64,000 nucleotides of DNA from Haliscomenobacter sp040403615 (lineage in GTDB: Bacteria; Bacteroidota; Bacteroidia; Chitinophagales; Saprospiraceae): contig NZ_JBBAKG010000002.1 in the NCBI RefSeq assembly GCF_040403615.1, positions 62,001-126,000 of the forward strand, given 5' to 3'. Below are positions 17,267-26,540 of the stretch, one piece after another; the first letter of the stretch is position 1, and the number at the start of each line of letters is the position of its first letter. The position numbers were made by a program, and so were the translations under genes. Below the pieces are notes generated by a model, which made no database searches, had not been told where the DNA came from, and worked only from the letters and a program-made list of their open reading frames with translations.

Positions 17267-18400
17267 TTAGGATTGTTGCAAAAATGGCGTTTTTACTACT
17301 GTTGCAGGCAAGTTTTTCCCACCAATGGAAATGTAAATCTCTGTTCCGGGTGCCGCAAACTCCGTTTTTACATAACCCATACCAATAGGTTTGTTCAATG
17401 TAGGCGACTGCGACCCTGAAGTTACCTTTCCAATATTCTGTCCTTGAGCATCCAGGATTTCATAATCGTGACGCGGGATACGCCGATCCTCCAAAATAAA
17501 TCCAACCAATTTCCGGCTGACCCCTTCGTTTTTTTGAGCTTCAAAAATACTTTTTCCGATAAAACTGGGCTTGGCGAGCTTGGTGATCCAGCCCAATCCT
17601 GCTTCCATTGGCGAGGTAGTATCGTCGATGTCGTTGCCATACAAACAGAATCCCATTTCTAAGCGCAAGGTATCGCGTGCTCCTAGGCCAATTGGCGCAA
17701 TGTCACAGTGCTTGCCCGCTTCAAAAACGGCATCCCAAATTTCAGCAGCTTGACTGCTTTCTACATACAATTCAAACCCACCTGCTCCTGTATAACCGGT
17801 TGCAGAGACCAGTATATTGTCGAAACCAGCAAATTTTCCTTTGACAAAATTGTAGTATTTAATCCGCGACAAGTCAATACCTGTAAGCGGTTGCAGGGTT
17901 TGCAGGGCTTTGGGTCCTTGTACGGCAATCAATGCCGTTTGATCTGAGATGTTGATAACCTTGGTGTCAAATCCACGGATGAACTCTGCGGTTGGCTCCA
18001 GGTGTGCATTGACCCAATTCCAGTCCTTTTCGATATTGGAAGCATTGACTACCAACATATATGCCCGCTCACCGTCAGCACAGTTGTCTTCAGGCAGGCG
18101 ATACACCAGCAAATCGTCAATGAGTCCGCCATTATCATTGGGCAAAGAAGAATATTGAGCTTGGCCAACCCCAAGTTTAGAAGCATCATTAGAAGTAATG
18201 TGCTGAATCAACTCCAGTGCTTGTTTTCCACGTACGATAAACTCCCCCATGTGCGAGACGTCGAAAACCCCAACCCCGTTGCGAACGGTTTGGTGTTCGT
18301 CTTGGATACCCGTATAGGAAATGGGCATATTGTAACCTGCGAATGGCGCCATCTTGGCCCCCAATGCAATATGTTTTTCAGTGAGTGGTGTGTTTTTCAT
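17267..18400 (-). CDS. gcvT: Glycine cleavage system aminomethyltransferase (T protein)
   Basis: 378 residues from the ATG at 18400 (MKNTPLTEKHIALGAKMAPF); a longer in-frame start adds 12 unconserved residues. Family hallmarks: FAGYNMPISYTGIQDEH, VFDVSHMGEF, a central ATGYTGAGGFELYVE, and APIGLGARDTLRLEMGFCLY. The product transfers the methylene group of the aminomethyl-lipoyl H protein to tetrahydrofolate and releases ammonia. The other gcv subunits are not in this window. It ends 62 bp before the GbsR-type regulator gene and follows the cyclophilin-HEAT gene, all on the minus strand. Confidence 0.95.
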   Translation of the reverse strand: MKNTPLTEKHIALGAKMAPFAGYNMPISYTGIQDEHQTVRNGVGVFDVSHMGEFIVRGKQALELIQHITSNDASKLGVGQAQYSSLPNDNGGLIDDLLVYRLPEDNCADGERAYMLVVNASNIEKDWNWVNAHLEPTAEFIRGFDTKVINISDQTALIAVQGPKALQTLQPLTGIDLSRIKYYNFVKGKFAGFDNILVSATGYTGAGGFELYVESSQAAEIWDAVFEAGKHCDIAPIGLGARDTLRLEMGFCLYGNDIDDTTSPMEAGLGWITKLAKPSFIGKSIFEAQKNEGVSRKLVGFILEDRRIPRHDYEILDAQGQNIGKVTSGSQSPTLNKPIGMGYVKTEFAAPGTEIYISIGGKNLPATVVKTPFLQQS

Positions 18401-18462
18401 GTTTGGGTTATTGAATGGCAATAGCAAGAGGGCCAATTGCCAACTTGGTTAGGTCAATGCCG

Positions 18463-20490
18463 TTATTGAATGCTGATTTTTTTGATGACATCACCGATTT
18501 GCAAATCGTTTACAACACTCATGCCATCAATTACTGTAGCGAAGATAGTGTAATTTCCATCAAGATGAGGAGCAGGGGAATGGGTGATGAAAAATTGCAC
18601 ACTCTCGGTATCCAGACCTGCGGAGGCCAATCCCACCATCCCTTCATTGTCGTACCGCACTGGAGCAGGTACTTCAGTGCGCAGTGTAAAATCCAGACTT
18701 CCGTAGCCATCGCCTCGAGGACAACCTCCTTGCGCAACGAAATTGGGGACTACCCGATGGAAGGTTTTGTTTTCATAATACCCTTTGCGCGCTTGCTCTA
18801 CAAACATCGCAACGGAGCCAGGTGCCAACTCAGGCAACAATTGAATCCGAATGGTGCCCTTTGTCGTATTGATGATGGCCACTGGGCGTTCGCGCAGACT
18901 GGCCAGGGTTTCCCAGTTGATGGGGTGCTTTTTGGGTTCGGTTTTGGGAATGACTGGTGCAGGTTCTCCCTTCAGAAAACTGCGGGTTTTTAGAATTTCT
19001 CCATAGGTTTCTATATCTCTGGGCATTTTCAAGTTGGTAAGAACTGTATCCAAAAAACCAACCTGAGCAAAGTATTGCCCAAACTTGCGTTGAGGTACGC
19101 GCAGTGCTTCTGCTGCAATGGCCATGATACCTGCATCTTTGCTTAGCAAAGCTTGTTGGAAATAAATGGACAATTCTTTGCCGGCTTTTCGCCAACCAAG
19201 GCCAAAGAAGCGCTCAAAGTCTGGACGGGATGCAATTTTTTTCAAACCATTCCAGGCAGCACTGCGTACGACGGGGCTTTTAACCGCAACAGCCTGCTGC
19301 TGAATATAACGGTAATTCCAACCGAACTCCCCCAATGCATCCAGAAATGCAGCTCTTTCTTCTGGCGTTTGGCTGCGCTCATACCGACGGCGGCACTGAA
19401 AATTCATCATTTCGCGGTAATCAGCGTACAAAGGAGGCAAAAATCGTTGAGCAGCCGCATAGAGGTTGGCTTGTACCGACCAGATCAAGGTTGAATCTTT
19501 GGCAAGCTTCCAATAGAAAGTAGCGTCCCGACCTTGTCCATAAGTCGCCAGCGTTTTGGCGGCTGTATTGGCCACATGGGCATTCGGATCGCGGAGTGCG
19601 TTAAACAACGCTGCGCGGGTGCGTTTGTAATCCAATTTGCCCAAAGCCTGTACAATGTTAATGCGTACGCGGTAATCGGGTTCCTTGGGAAACCAATGTA
19701 CTAGGGTATCAACGACGTAAGGCTTGGTGGTTTTGCCCAAACTGCTGGCCATGGCCATCCGTACAAAAGGATTTTTTTCTTTGGGTGCCAAAGGAGCCAA
19801 CTGAGCAGCAAATGTATCGAGTTGTACCGCAGCTCGGGACAGGAAATACGCAGAAATGTAATGAACACGGGGAGAATACTGATTGTTGATCAGCATTTCT
19901 ACCATACGTTTGGTGGCACTGCTATCAGTAATGCCCCGAAGGCCAAAACGATAAATCCCCCAGGCAAGTCCTTCTTGTAAAATGGAATCCCCAGGCTTGT
20001 AAGTGCTGACCGCACTCATTTGTTGAAGCGATTTTTTAGACCCACATTTGCCCACTGCTTCCAGTATGGCGGCATTTACCTTCATGGAAGTGCCAGTACT
20101 GTCGAAGCGGTCAAATCCACTAAGCAGAATAGCTTCGGCTGCGGTACAGCGGGTTTGTCCCAACGCGTAAGCTACCGCAAAACGCACATCAGGAGATTCA
20201 TCTTTGAGTAATTCGCCCAATTGCTCAACAACAGTGCTGTCTTTGATAGAGGCAAAAGCCATCGCTGCTGCATAGCGATAAGAGGGATCAGCGTCTTTTA
20301 AAAAGACCAGTAAGCTGTCTGTATTGCGTTGATCTTGCAGTTGATAGATTTCCTGAGCAATATCATCAGCAAAAATATTTGTCCGGACAATGGATGAAGC
20401 TTTTTTTTCTTCAGGAGGAATACAATTGGTAAGTCCCCAAAGGCATAATCCAAAAATGGCCAACTGACCAATGCGAGTGTACAACTTCAT
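18463..20490 (-). CDS. HEAT-repeat / cyclophilin-type peptidyl-prolyl isomerase lipoprotein
   Basis: 675 residues from the ATG at 20490, chosen because it starts a lipoprotein signal (MKLYTRIGQLAIFGLCLWGL, lipobox LTNC, Cys about 23). Residues about 50-480 are HEAT-like repeats (DESPDVRFAVAYALGQ, KEPDYRVRINIVQALGKL, DPNAHVANTAAKTLATYG). Residues about 525-665 form a cyclophilin domain with TTKGTIRIQLLPELAPGSVA, KTFHRVVPNFVAQGG, SVQFFITHSPAPHLDGNYTI and FATVIDGMSVV; the catalytic Arg (HRVV) and substrate-pocket FxxxxG are present. Likely a periplasm-facing folding factor that uses the HEAT scaffold to hold clients. The stop of the PBP1A gene lies 34 bp upstream, so cotranscription with it is likely. 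Confidence 0.87.
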   Translation of the reverse strand: MKLYTRIGQLAIFGLCLWGLTNCIPPEEKKASSIVRTNIFADDIAQEIYQLQDQRNTDSLLVFLKDADPSYRYAAAMAFASIKDSTVVEQLGELLKDESPDVRFAVAYALGQTRCTAAEAILLSGFDRFDSTGTSMKVNAAILEAVGKCGSKKSLQQMSAVSTYKPGDSILQEGLAWGIYRFGLRGITDSSATKRMVEMLINNQYSPRVHYISAYFLSRAAVQLDTFAAQLAPLAPKEKNPFVRMAMASSLGKTTKPYVVDTLVHWFPKEPDYRVRINIVQALGKLDYKRTRAALFNALRDPNAHVANTAAKTLATYGQGRDATFYWKLAKDSTLIWSVQANLYAAAQRFLPPLYADYREMMNFQCRRRYERSQTPEERAAFLDALGEFGWNYRYIQQQAVAVKSPVVRSAAWNGLKKIASRPDFERFFGLGWRKAGKELSIYFQQALLSKDAGIMAIAAEALRVPQRKFGQYFAQVGFLDTVLTNLKMPRDIETYGEILKTRSFLKGEPAPVIPKTEPKKHPINWETLASLRERPVAIINTTKGTIRIQLLPELAPGSVAMFVEQARKGYYENKTFHRVVPNFVAQGGCPRGDGYGSLDFTLRTEVPAPVRYDNEGMVGLASAGLDTESVQFFITHSPAPHLDGNYTIFATVIDGMSVVNDLQIGDVIKKISIQ

Positions 20491-20524
20491 TCGAAGGTTA
20501 TTTTTGCGCTCCAAAGCTAATTTC

Positions 20525-23089
20525 TCAATTGATTTCATCACCGAATTGATCCTCTTTACCCGTTCCGGTGCTTTCTGGGGTCAAGTTCAAGCCTCCTTGG
20601 GTATATTGACTGCAATCCAGGGTGATCTTTAGGTCTCCGGGGGGGCGATAAAACCGCTTGTTGAAATCAAAATTAATTCCTTTGGCACTTTCCAATTGCC
20701 TGATGAATTCCACAAAAAATGGCTTGGCCATTTTTGCGCCTTGTCCATAAGTCGAAGATCGGAAATGGATCCAACGGTCTTCGCCACCAACCCAGGTGCC
20801 CACTACCAAATTGGGGGTCATGCCCATAAACCAGCCATCCACGAAATCATTGGTCGTTCCGGTTTTGCCGCCTACATCACTTTTAATGCCATTGATATTG
20901 GCTGCATAGCGCAGCAATTCCACCATCGCGTAATTGGGAGCGGGCTGAATGGCTTGTTCCTCCCGAACTTCAGATTCGTAAATAACTTTACCCATTTTGT
21001 CTTCGATGCGCAAAACCGTAGTAGGACGTACAAAAAGACCATTGTTGGCAAAGGTGGAAAAAGCACCCGTCATTTCCATGACGCTCAAATCGGCAGCACC
21101 TAGGCAAATTGCCGGACTTTTGGGGACGCGGTACTGACCATTAGGATAGCGCGTACTGCTGTCGATGCCCATGGCATGTACGAGCGTACGCACTGGATCG
21201 GTACTGCGCAAGAGTTTTATCAGATTGACCGATACCGAGTTTTTGGATTTGCGCAAGCCTTCCTTCAGGTTGATCAAACGCCCGGAATATTCATTGTTGA
21301 AGTTGCGGGGTGTCCAGCGGGAATACAAATTGAAATTGCCTTCTCCGGGTTCAATCGTTTGCGGCACATCGTATGCCAAGTAGCAGGGTGATAATCCATT
21401 TAGGGCTATCGCCGAAGCATATACGAAAGGCTTGAATGTAGACCCCACCTGCCGACTGATGCGAATGTGGTCGTATTGGAAGTATTTGGAGTTGATGCCA
21501 CCTACCCAAGCCTTGACGTAACCACTGTTGGGGTCAACTGCCAAAATTCCCGTCTGCAAAAACATCCGGTGGTATTTGATCGAGTCAAGGGGCGACATGA
21601 AGGTGTCTTTTTCAAAATTGCGACCTGGTTCATAAGTGAATACCCGCATCCTGACCGGGCGACGGAAATCCCGTGTCACCACTGCTTGCAGGCGCCTCCA
21701 TTGGTTGAGCAGCTCCGGAAAAGCAGGATGGTTCATGATCTTGCGGTACAGTGCTGCCAACGGAACGCCAATGATTTTTTGTTCGACTAGTTTTTCGAGG
21801 TACCCAGGTGCCGCATTTTCTTTTTCCATGCGATCAATTTCCCGATCGTCTTCGCTGAATACTGTTTTGCCAAATACTTCCGCTTCGATTTGGCGAGTGA
21901 TGTCACCCAGGTAAAGATCGCGCAATACCTGATAGCGGTCAGTAGCCCGAACACTGTGGTCGAGGGCTGCCTGACGGGTTGCTACTCCTGGGATGTTGTT
22001 GTCCGCAGAACTTTTGTATGTCCAGGGGTCTTTGCCACGCCATTCATTCCAGAAGGCTTTCTGTAAGCTGGACATGTGCTTGATCATTGCCCTTTCGGCC
22101 AGGCGTTGTATCTCTGGATCAATGGTCGTGTATATCTTGAGGCCATCCCGGTACAAATCATAAGGCGTACCATCGGGGCGTTTGGCGCATTCCTTACTGT
22201 TCAGGATGGTTTTTAGGTCTTGACGCAATTCTTCGCGAAAATAGGTTGCGATGCCATCAATGTGGGAAGAACGCCTAAACTGAATGGCCAACTCCGTAAC
22301 CCTGGCATCATTGTATCGGGTTTCGGTCAGGGCTCCATTTTTTACCATTTGACTCAAAACAATTTCCCGACGTTTTTTGCATAATTCAGGCCGTCGCAAA
22401 GGGTTGAAATATGCCGGATTTTGGAGCATTCCAATCAGCATGGCGGCCTCTTGTAGTTCCAGAGTTTTTGGCGTTTTGCTAAAATAAGTATCTGCCGCTG
22501 CTTTGATGCCATAGGCATTGTTGACAAATTCGGCCTTGTTGAGGTACATGGTCAGAATCTCTTCCTTGGTGTACTTGCGTTCCAGGCGAACAGCGATGAT
22601 CCATTCTTTGAATTTTTGCATTACCCGTGACAAACCAGAACCCGGCTTAACGGTAAACAACAATTTGGCCAATTGCTGGGTAATTGTACTGGCTCCCCCC
22701 GAACTGCGGTCTCGCAGAAGGACAGTTTTGACCAAAACCCTCCCCAGTGCTTCAAAGTCGATACCCGCATGCTCGTAAAAACGCTTGTCTTCGGTGGCAA
22801 TCAGCGCTTGCACCAAATAGGGAGAAAGCGAATCGTAAGTAATGGGGATGCGGTTTTCTTTGGCATAAACACCGATGGTTTCACCAGTGTCTCCAATCAC
22901 TTCGGATGCTTCTTCGCTGCGTGGGTTTTCCAATTCCTTCAATGAAGGCAAATCGGTAAAACACAGGAACACAAAAAACAACAATCCAAAGAGCAAACCA
23001 TACAACGTAATGCGCCACATCCATTTCACAATGTTGAGATGGGTAGGGTGCTTTGCTCCGCTAAAAAGATAATTGATAATTGTGCGCAT
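20525..23089 (-). CDS. Class A penicillin-binding protein 1A (bifunctional peptidoglycan synthase)
   Basis: 854 residues from the ATG at 23089 (MRTIINYLFSGAKH). There is one N-terminal membrane anchor (ITLYGLLFGLLFFVFLCF). The GT51 glycosyltransferase domain has ATEDKRFYEHAGIDFEA (catalytic Glu near 100), GGASTITQQLAKLLF and RKYTKEEILTMYLNKAEF. The transpeptidase domain has the SxxK block GSTFKPFVYASA (near 548), a SxN-type block SKNSVSVN and the KTGT block GGKTGTTNDFVDGWF (near 740). It polymerises and cross-links peptidoglycan at the inner membrane. Length and motifs are normal for MrcA-type enzymes. It lies between aroB and the HEAT-cyclophilin gene on the same strand. Confidence 0.95.
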   Translation of the reverse strand: MRTIINYLFSGAKHPTHLNIVKWMWRITLYGLLFGLLFFVFLCFTDLPSLKELENPRSEEASEVIGDTGETIGVYAKENRIPITYDSLSPYLVQALIATEDKRFYEHAGIDFEALGRVLVKTVLLRDRSSGGASTITQQLAKLLFTVKPGSGLSRVMQKFKEWIIAVRLERKYTKEEILTMYLNKAEFVNNAYGIKAAADTYFSKTPKTLELQEAAMLIGMLQNPAYFNPLRRPELCKKRREIVLSQMVKNGALTETRYNDARVTELAIQFRRSSHIDGIATYFREELRQDLKTILNSKECAKRPDGTPYDLYRDGLKIYTTIDPEIQRLAERAMIKHMSSLQKAFWNEWRGKDPWTYKSSADNNIPGVATRQAALDHSVRATDRYQVLRDLYLGDITRQIEAEVFGKTVFSEDDREIDRMEKENAAPGYLEKLVEQKIIGVPLAALYRKIMNHPAFPELLNQWRRLQAVVTRDFRRPVRMRVFTYEPGRNFEKDTFMSPLDSIKYHRMFLQTGILAVDPNSGYVKAWVGGINSKYFQYDHIRISRQVGSTFKPFVYASAIALNGLSPCYLAYDVPQTIEPGEGNFNLYSRWTPRNFNNEYSGRLINLKEGLRKSKNSVSVNLIKLLRSTDPVRTLVHAMGIDSSTRYPNGQYRVPKSPAICLGAADLSVMEMTGAFSTFANNGLFVRPTTVLRIEDKMGKVIYESEVREEQAIQPAPNYAMVELLRYAANINGIKSDVGGKTGTTNDFVDGWFMGMTPNLVVGTWVGGEDRWIHFRSSTYGQGAKMAKPFFVEFIRQLESAKGINFDFNKRFYRPPGDLKITLDCSQYTQGGLNLTPESTGTGKEDQFGDEIN

Positions 23090-23169
23090 AGATTTATGAC
23101 TTTCACCACAATAGATTGGCTCCAAGGGTTCTTGTTGGAGCCAAAGATACAAATTATTTTATCCAATGT

Positions 23170-24234
23170 TCAACCTGCCAGCTGCTGGTAATAACGCAAA
23201 CTTGCGAAAATTGTATCTGCATCAGCAGAACAGTTGATGTGTACCTGGCCGGGAGCGCCAATCAAGGAAAAATTGATCTTTTTTCCTTCGTTTTTCTTGT
23301 CATTGCCCATTAAGTGAAGGTAGGCTGCAAAATTGGCCTCGTCGAGTACTTCGTGGCCATAAATCTGGATAAAAAAGGCACTGATTTCCTCCAAATCTGC
23401 TGTACTGAGGAAGCCTTGCTGCTGCGACAACCAGGCTTCGCAAACCATCCCAATGGCAATGGCTTCGCCGTGCAGCAGCGGTTCTGAGGTTTCAAGGGCG
23501 AAGCTTTCTACAGCGTGACCAATGGTATGGCCAAAATTCAACGCTTTGCGCAGCCCTCTTTCAAACGGATCGACCTCCACCACGTGCTTTTTGATGAGCA
23601 AAGAGGGAACAATCAATTTTGGCCAATCAACGGTATCCAATTGGCTAATGCCTTTAATCGTAGCCCACTGCGCTGCATCCTGAATCAAACCGTGTTTGAT
23701 GATTTCGGCAAATCCACTCCGCAACTCGCGGGTAGAAAGGGTGGTCAAAAAAGCAGGATCGATGAAGACGGCTTTGGGATTGCAAAAAACACCAATGCTG
23801 TTTTTGACCATGCCAAAATCGATGCCCAATTTGCCGCCAATGGAAGCGTCGACTTGCGAGAGTAGGGTAGTAGGCACTTGCACAAAATCAACACCTCGTT
23901 TATAAGTGCTGGCGCAAAAACCGCCCATATCCCCAATTACCCCACCACCAAGATTGATCACCAGTGCCTGGCGATCTAAGCCTACATTTAGCATTTGTTG
24001 CCAAATGTGCTGGCAAGTACCAATGTGTTTGTGTTGCTCTCCGGCAGGAATATGGATCAAATCAAACGCTTGTCCATTCAATGCCCTGATTAAGAGGGGC
24101 AAGCAATGGGTTTGGGTATTCTCATCGGCGATGACCAGAATTTGAGTGTATTTTTTTCGGGTCAGGAATTCCTGCCATCCTGTTTCAATTGGCCCTACAT
24201 ATATGGTGTAGTCACTGAGTGCTATGGTTTGCAT
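23170..24234 (-). CDS. aroB: 3-dehydroquinate synthase
   Basis: A 354-residue enzyme of the shikimate pathway that turns DAHP into 3-dehydroquinate. Diagnostic stretches: VINLGGGVIGDMGGFCASTY, GVDFVQVPTTLLSQVDASIG, GKLGIDFGMVKNSIGVF, the zinc-binding region SGFAEIIKHGLI and the GHTIGHAVES block. The length fits the single-domain bacterial enzyme. The gene is 20 bp downstream of the monooxygenase-like gene and 80 bp upstream of the PBP1A gene, all on the minus strand. The other aromatic pathway genes in the window are aroA at 27.3 kb and pabB at 42.7 kb. Confidence 0.95.
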   Translation of the reverse strand: MQTIALSDYTIYVGPIETGWQEFLTRKKYTQILVIADENTQTHCLPLLIRALNGQAFDLIHIPAGEQHKHIGTCQHIWQQMLNVGLDRQALVINLGGGVIGDMGGFCASTYKRGVDFVQVPTTLLSQVDASIGGKLGIDFGMVKNSIGVFCNPKAVFIDPAFLTTLSTRELRSGFAEIIKHGLIQDAAQWATIKGISQLDTVDWPKLIVPSLLIKKHVVEVDPFERGLRKALNFGHTIGHAVESFALETSEPLLHGEAIAIGMVCEAWLSQQQGFLSTADLEEISAFFIQIYGHEVLDEANFAAYLHLMGNDKKNEGKKINFSLIGAPGQVHINCSADADTIFASLRYYQQLAG

Positions 24235-24254
24235 CGTGAAATTTTCGTAAGAAG

Positions 24255-24557
24255 TTAATAATTGCCGGTTGTTGCGATTAAATTCATGCTCCAGGCCTCT
24301 GGTTTTCCTGCAAACAGCAGCTTGGTTTTACTCCAGGTGCTTTTAAAAAGCTCCGAATGTCGGTATTCATCCAACGCCTCAGGGCTTTCCCAAATGCTAA
24401 AGGTAAACATGACCTCGGGCTGCCCTTCCAGGCATAAGAGTTCCAGGTGTTGACATCCCGGAAATTGTCGAATCAGAATTTTACTGCTTTCAAAAATGGC
24501 CAAAAAATCGGCAATGCGCTCTTCCTGAAAGGTCATTTTTACCATGCGTTTGAGCAT
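24255..24557 (-). CDS. Antibiotic biosynthesis monooxygenase (ABM)-like small protein
   Basis: A 100-residue ferredoxin-like protein of the ABM/YgiN type: KMTFQEERIADFLAIFESSK, then RQFPGCQHLELLCLEGQPEV, then FTFSIWESPEALDEYRHSEL. The motif WESPEALDEYRHSELF is typical of the group, which includes quinol monooxygenases and haem-degrading enzymes; most members are uncharacterised. Its start codon lies 4 bp after the stop of the SAM hydrolase gene and 20 bp before aroB, so the three probably share a transcript. Confidence 0.8.
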   Translation of the reverse strand: MLKRMVKMTFQEERIADFLAIFESSKILIRQFPGCQHLELLCLEGQPEVMFTFSIWESPEALDEYRHSELFKSTWSKTKLLFAGKPEAWSMNLIATTGNY

Positions 24558-24561
24558 AAGG

Positions 24562-25332
24562 CTATCCTTTAAAGTCGATTTGAATGGTATCTTCCAATTT
24601 GAGTCCTAACATGCTACTGGCTTTGCCCATATTGATGGCCAACTCCAGGTAATCCGCAGAATTGATCAAACACAAACTTTCTCCTACCGCGACATCGTAG
24701 TAATTGCGACTCAGTTTGAGAATCGGGTCATGGCGCTTGAAATAAAGCTCGAAAGACCGATTTTTACCCACCCGCTCAAACAGCTCTTTGTTGATGTTGG
24801 AAATTGCATTTTCGTATTGGTCGATGTAAATTACGGCCCCCCTAATCCGGTTGGGACTGATCACCGGTTGAAAGGTGATGCGTTGTACCATATCCAAAAC
24901 GGGCTCCGCAAATTGATCAAAGCTTTGACCTTGCATCAGGTGCCAAACCGTTTGAGCAAAGACGTCTTTGATGGGAAAAGCGCTTTCGGAGGGCACGGTC
25001 AATGAAAATACAGGTTCATCCAACTGATCAAAAAGCAGTGCGAACAAGCCATTGTCGGGCGCTATGAAAAAATGCCCAGCATGAGCCAGCCCCAAAAAAC
25101 GTTGCTCCGCGCTAGCCAGGTCATTTACCCCGATGAGGTGAATGGTGCCACTCGGAAAGTTTTTCCAGGTGTTGCGCAAGATGAAAGCGGCCTGAACGAT
25201 ATCGTAATTGTTGATGTGGTGCGAAACATCGATAATCTGCAAATCAGGCTTGGCGCACAGTAAGGCTCCCTTGACCAGAGCTGCGTAATAATCCTGTAAT
25301 CCAAAGTCGGTGGTCAATGTCACGATGCCCAT
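24562..25332 (-). CDS. S-adenosyl-L-methionine hydrolase (adenosine-forming), DUF62 family
   Basis: A 256-residue protein of the SAM hydroxide adenosyltransferase/chlorinase-fluorinase superfamily. The start ITLTTDFG-like motif reads IVTLTTDFGLQDYYAALVKG. Also seen: IIDVSHHINNYDIVQAAFIL, FIAPDNGLFALLF, and the C-terminal domain IDQYENAISNINKELFERVG. Housekeeping members hydrolyse SAM to adenosine and methionine in the cytoplasm, and this protein lacks the gene context of a halogenation pathway, so hydrolysis is the better guess. It is the first gene of the minus-strand run that continues into the monooxygenase-like gene and aroB. Confidence 0.85.
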   Translation of the reverse strand: MGIVTLTTDFGLQDYYAALVKGALLCAKPDLQIIDVSHHINNYDIVQAAFILRNTWKNFPSGTIHLIGVNDLASAEQRFLGLAHAGHFFIAPDNGLFALLFDQLDEPVFSLTVPSESAFPIKDVFAQTVWHLMQGQSFDQFAEPVLDMVQRITFQPVISPNRIRGAVIYIDQYENAISNINKELFERVGKNRSFELYFKRHDPILKLSRNYYDVAVGESLCLINSADYLELAINMGKASSMLGLKLEDTIQIDFKG

Positions 25333-25529
25333 TCCCAGTAAGTTTTTCTTTTTTTATCCACAAACGAGATTTTATCCGCAAACGAGTTGCGTTGAACGGC
25401 GCTAAAATCTTAATTTTACCCAAGAATCAGGTAAAGCTTGGAACAAAATTATCGTTTCAAGCCTTTGCTTGTATATCATTTGATTTTCAAACCCATTTTT
25501 GCTCATAAATAAAAACGACGGAGGGACTA

Positions 25530-26537
25530 TTGAGCGAAATTATCTTAACCATTGAAGGCGTTGATCCTCTGGAACTTTTCGGAGAGAACAACGTAAAATT
25601 AAACCTCTTACGCAAGGCTTTTCCAGAAATTACCATTACCTCGCGGGGTAGTAATCTGAAGCTTGCCGGCGAAAAGAAGTACACACAAGCCGCTAAGGCA
25701 AAGTTTGAAGCGATGGTCAAGCTGCTCAAAGAGCAACATGAACTCACCACTCAAACTGTAGAAGATTTGCTGTTGGGCGAAAACCTCTGGGAAACACGCC
25801 TTCCGGAATCTGACAACAACCGCACCATTTTGTATACCCGCGAGGGTAAACCCATTAAGGCCAAAACCAAAAACCAGCGTAGATTGGTGGAAGCCAGCGA
25901 AACGAACGACATCGTTTTTGCCGTTGGTCCTGCGGGTACAGGTAAAACCTATACCGCTGTGGCATTGGCGGTGCGGGCACTCAAAAACCGTAAGGTCAAA
26001 AAAATCATCCTGACTCGACCTGCGGTCGAAGCGGGGGAAAACCTGGGCTTTTTACCTGGTGACTTGAAGGAAAAAATCGATCCTTACTTGCGGCCTCTTT
26101 ACGATGCATTGGATGACATGATTGCTCCGGATAAACTGGCGCAGTTCATGGCCAATCGCATCATCGAGATTGCTCCCTTGGCCTTTATGCGTGGGCGGAC
26201 GCTGGACAATGCCTTCATCATTCTGGACGAAGCACAAAACTGTTCTACGCTGCAGCTCAAAATGTTTTTGACCCGCTTGGGGCCCAGCGCGCAGTGTATC
26301 ATCACCGGTGACTTGTCGCAAATTGACTTGCCATATAATCAAAAATCTGGCTTGTACCGCGCTTTGCACCTGTTGCGTCATGTGGATGGCATCGCTGAAG
26401 TAGAACTCAACTCGGATGACGTGGTACGACACCGCCTGGTCAAGGAAATCATCAATGCTTACGAGAAATCGGATAAAGCATTGCGGGCCAGAGCAGAAAA
26501 AGAAGCAAAAGAAAACGGGACATTTGAAGAAGAGTAG
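25530..26537 (+). CDS. PhoH-like ATPase (PhoH family)
   Basis: 335 residues from a TTG start at 25530, preceded by GGAGGGAC, an unusually clear Shine-Dalgarno-like sequence for this group. The N-terminal KH-like segment is ILTIEGVDPLELFGENNVKL. The P-loop is VGPAGTGKTYTAVALAV (about 136-145), the Walker B region is NAFIILDEAQNCSTLQLKMF and the conserved tail motif is VRHRLVKEIINAYE. PhoH proteins are cytoplasmic NTPases linked to RNA metabolism and phosphate starvation; the exact role is unsettled. The stop codon runs straight into a 28-bp tandem repeat. Confidence 0.92.
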   Translation: MSEIILTIEGVDPLELFGENNVKLNLLRKAFPEITITSRGSNLKLAGEKKYTQAAKAKFEAMVKLLKEQHELTTQTVEDLLLGENLWETRLPESDNNRTILYTREGKPIKAKTKNQRRLVEASETNDIVFAVGPAGTGKTYTAVALAVRALKNRKVKKIILTRPAVEAGENLGFLPGDLKEKIDPYLRPLYDALDDMIAPDKLAQFMANRIIEIAPLAFMRGRTLDNAFIILDEAQNCSTLQLKMFLTRLGPSAQCIITGDLSQIDLPYNQKSGLYRALHLLRHVDGIAEVELNSDDVVRHRLVKEIINAYEKSDKALRARAEKEAKENGTFEEE

Positions 26538-26540
26538 GGT

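Noticed and set aside
18415..18993. Open frame of 192 codons on the plus strand
   Set aside because: Antisense to the cyclophilin domain, whose motifs are unambiguous on the minus strand.
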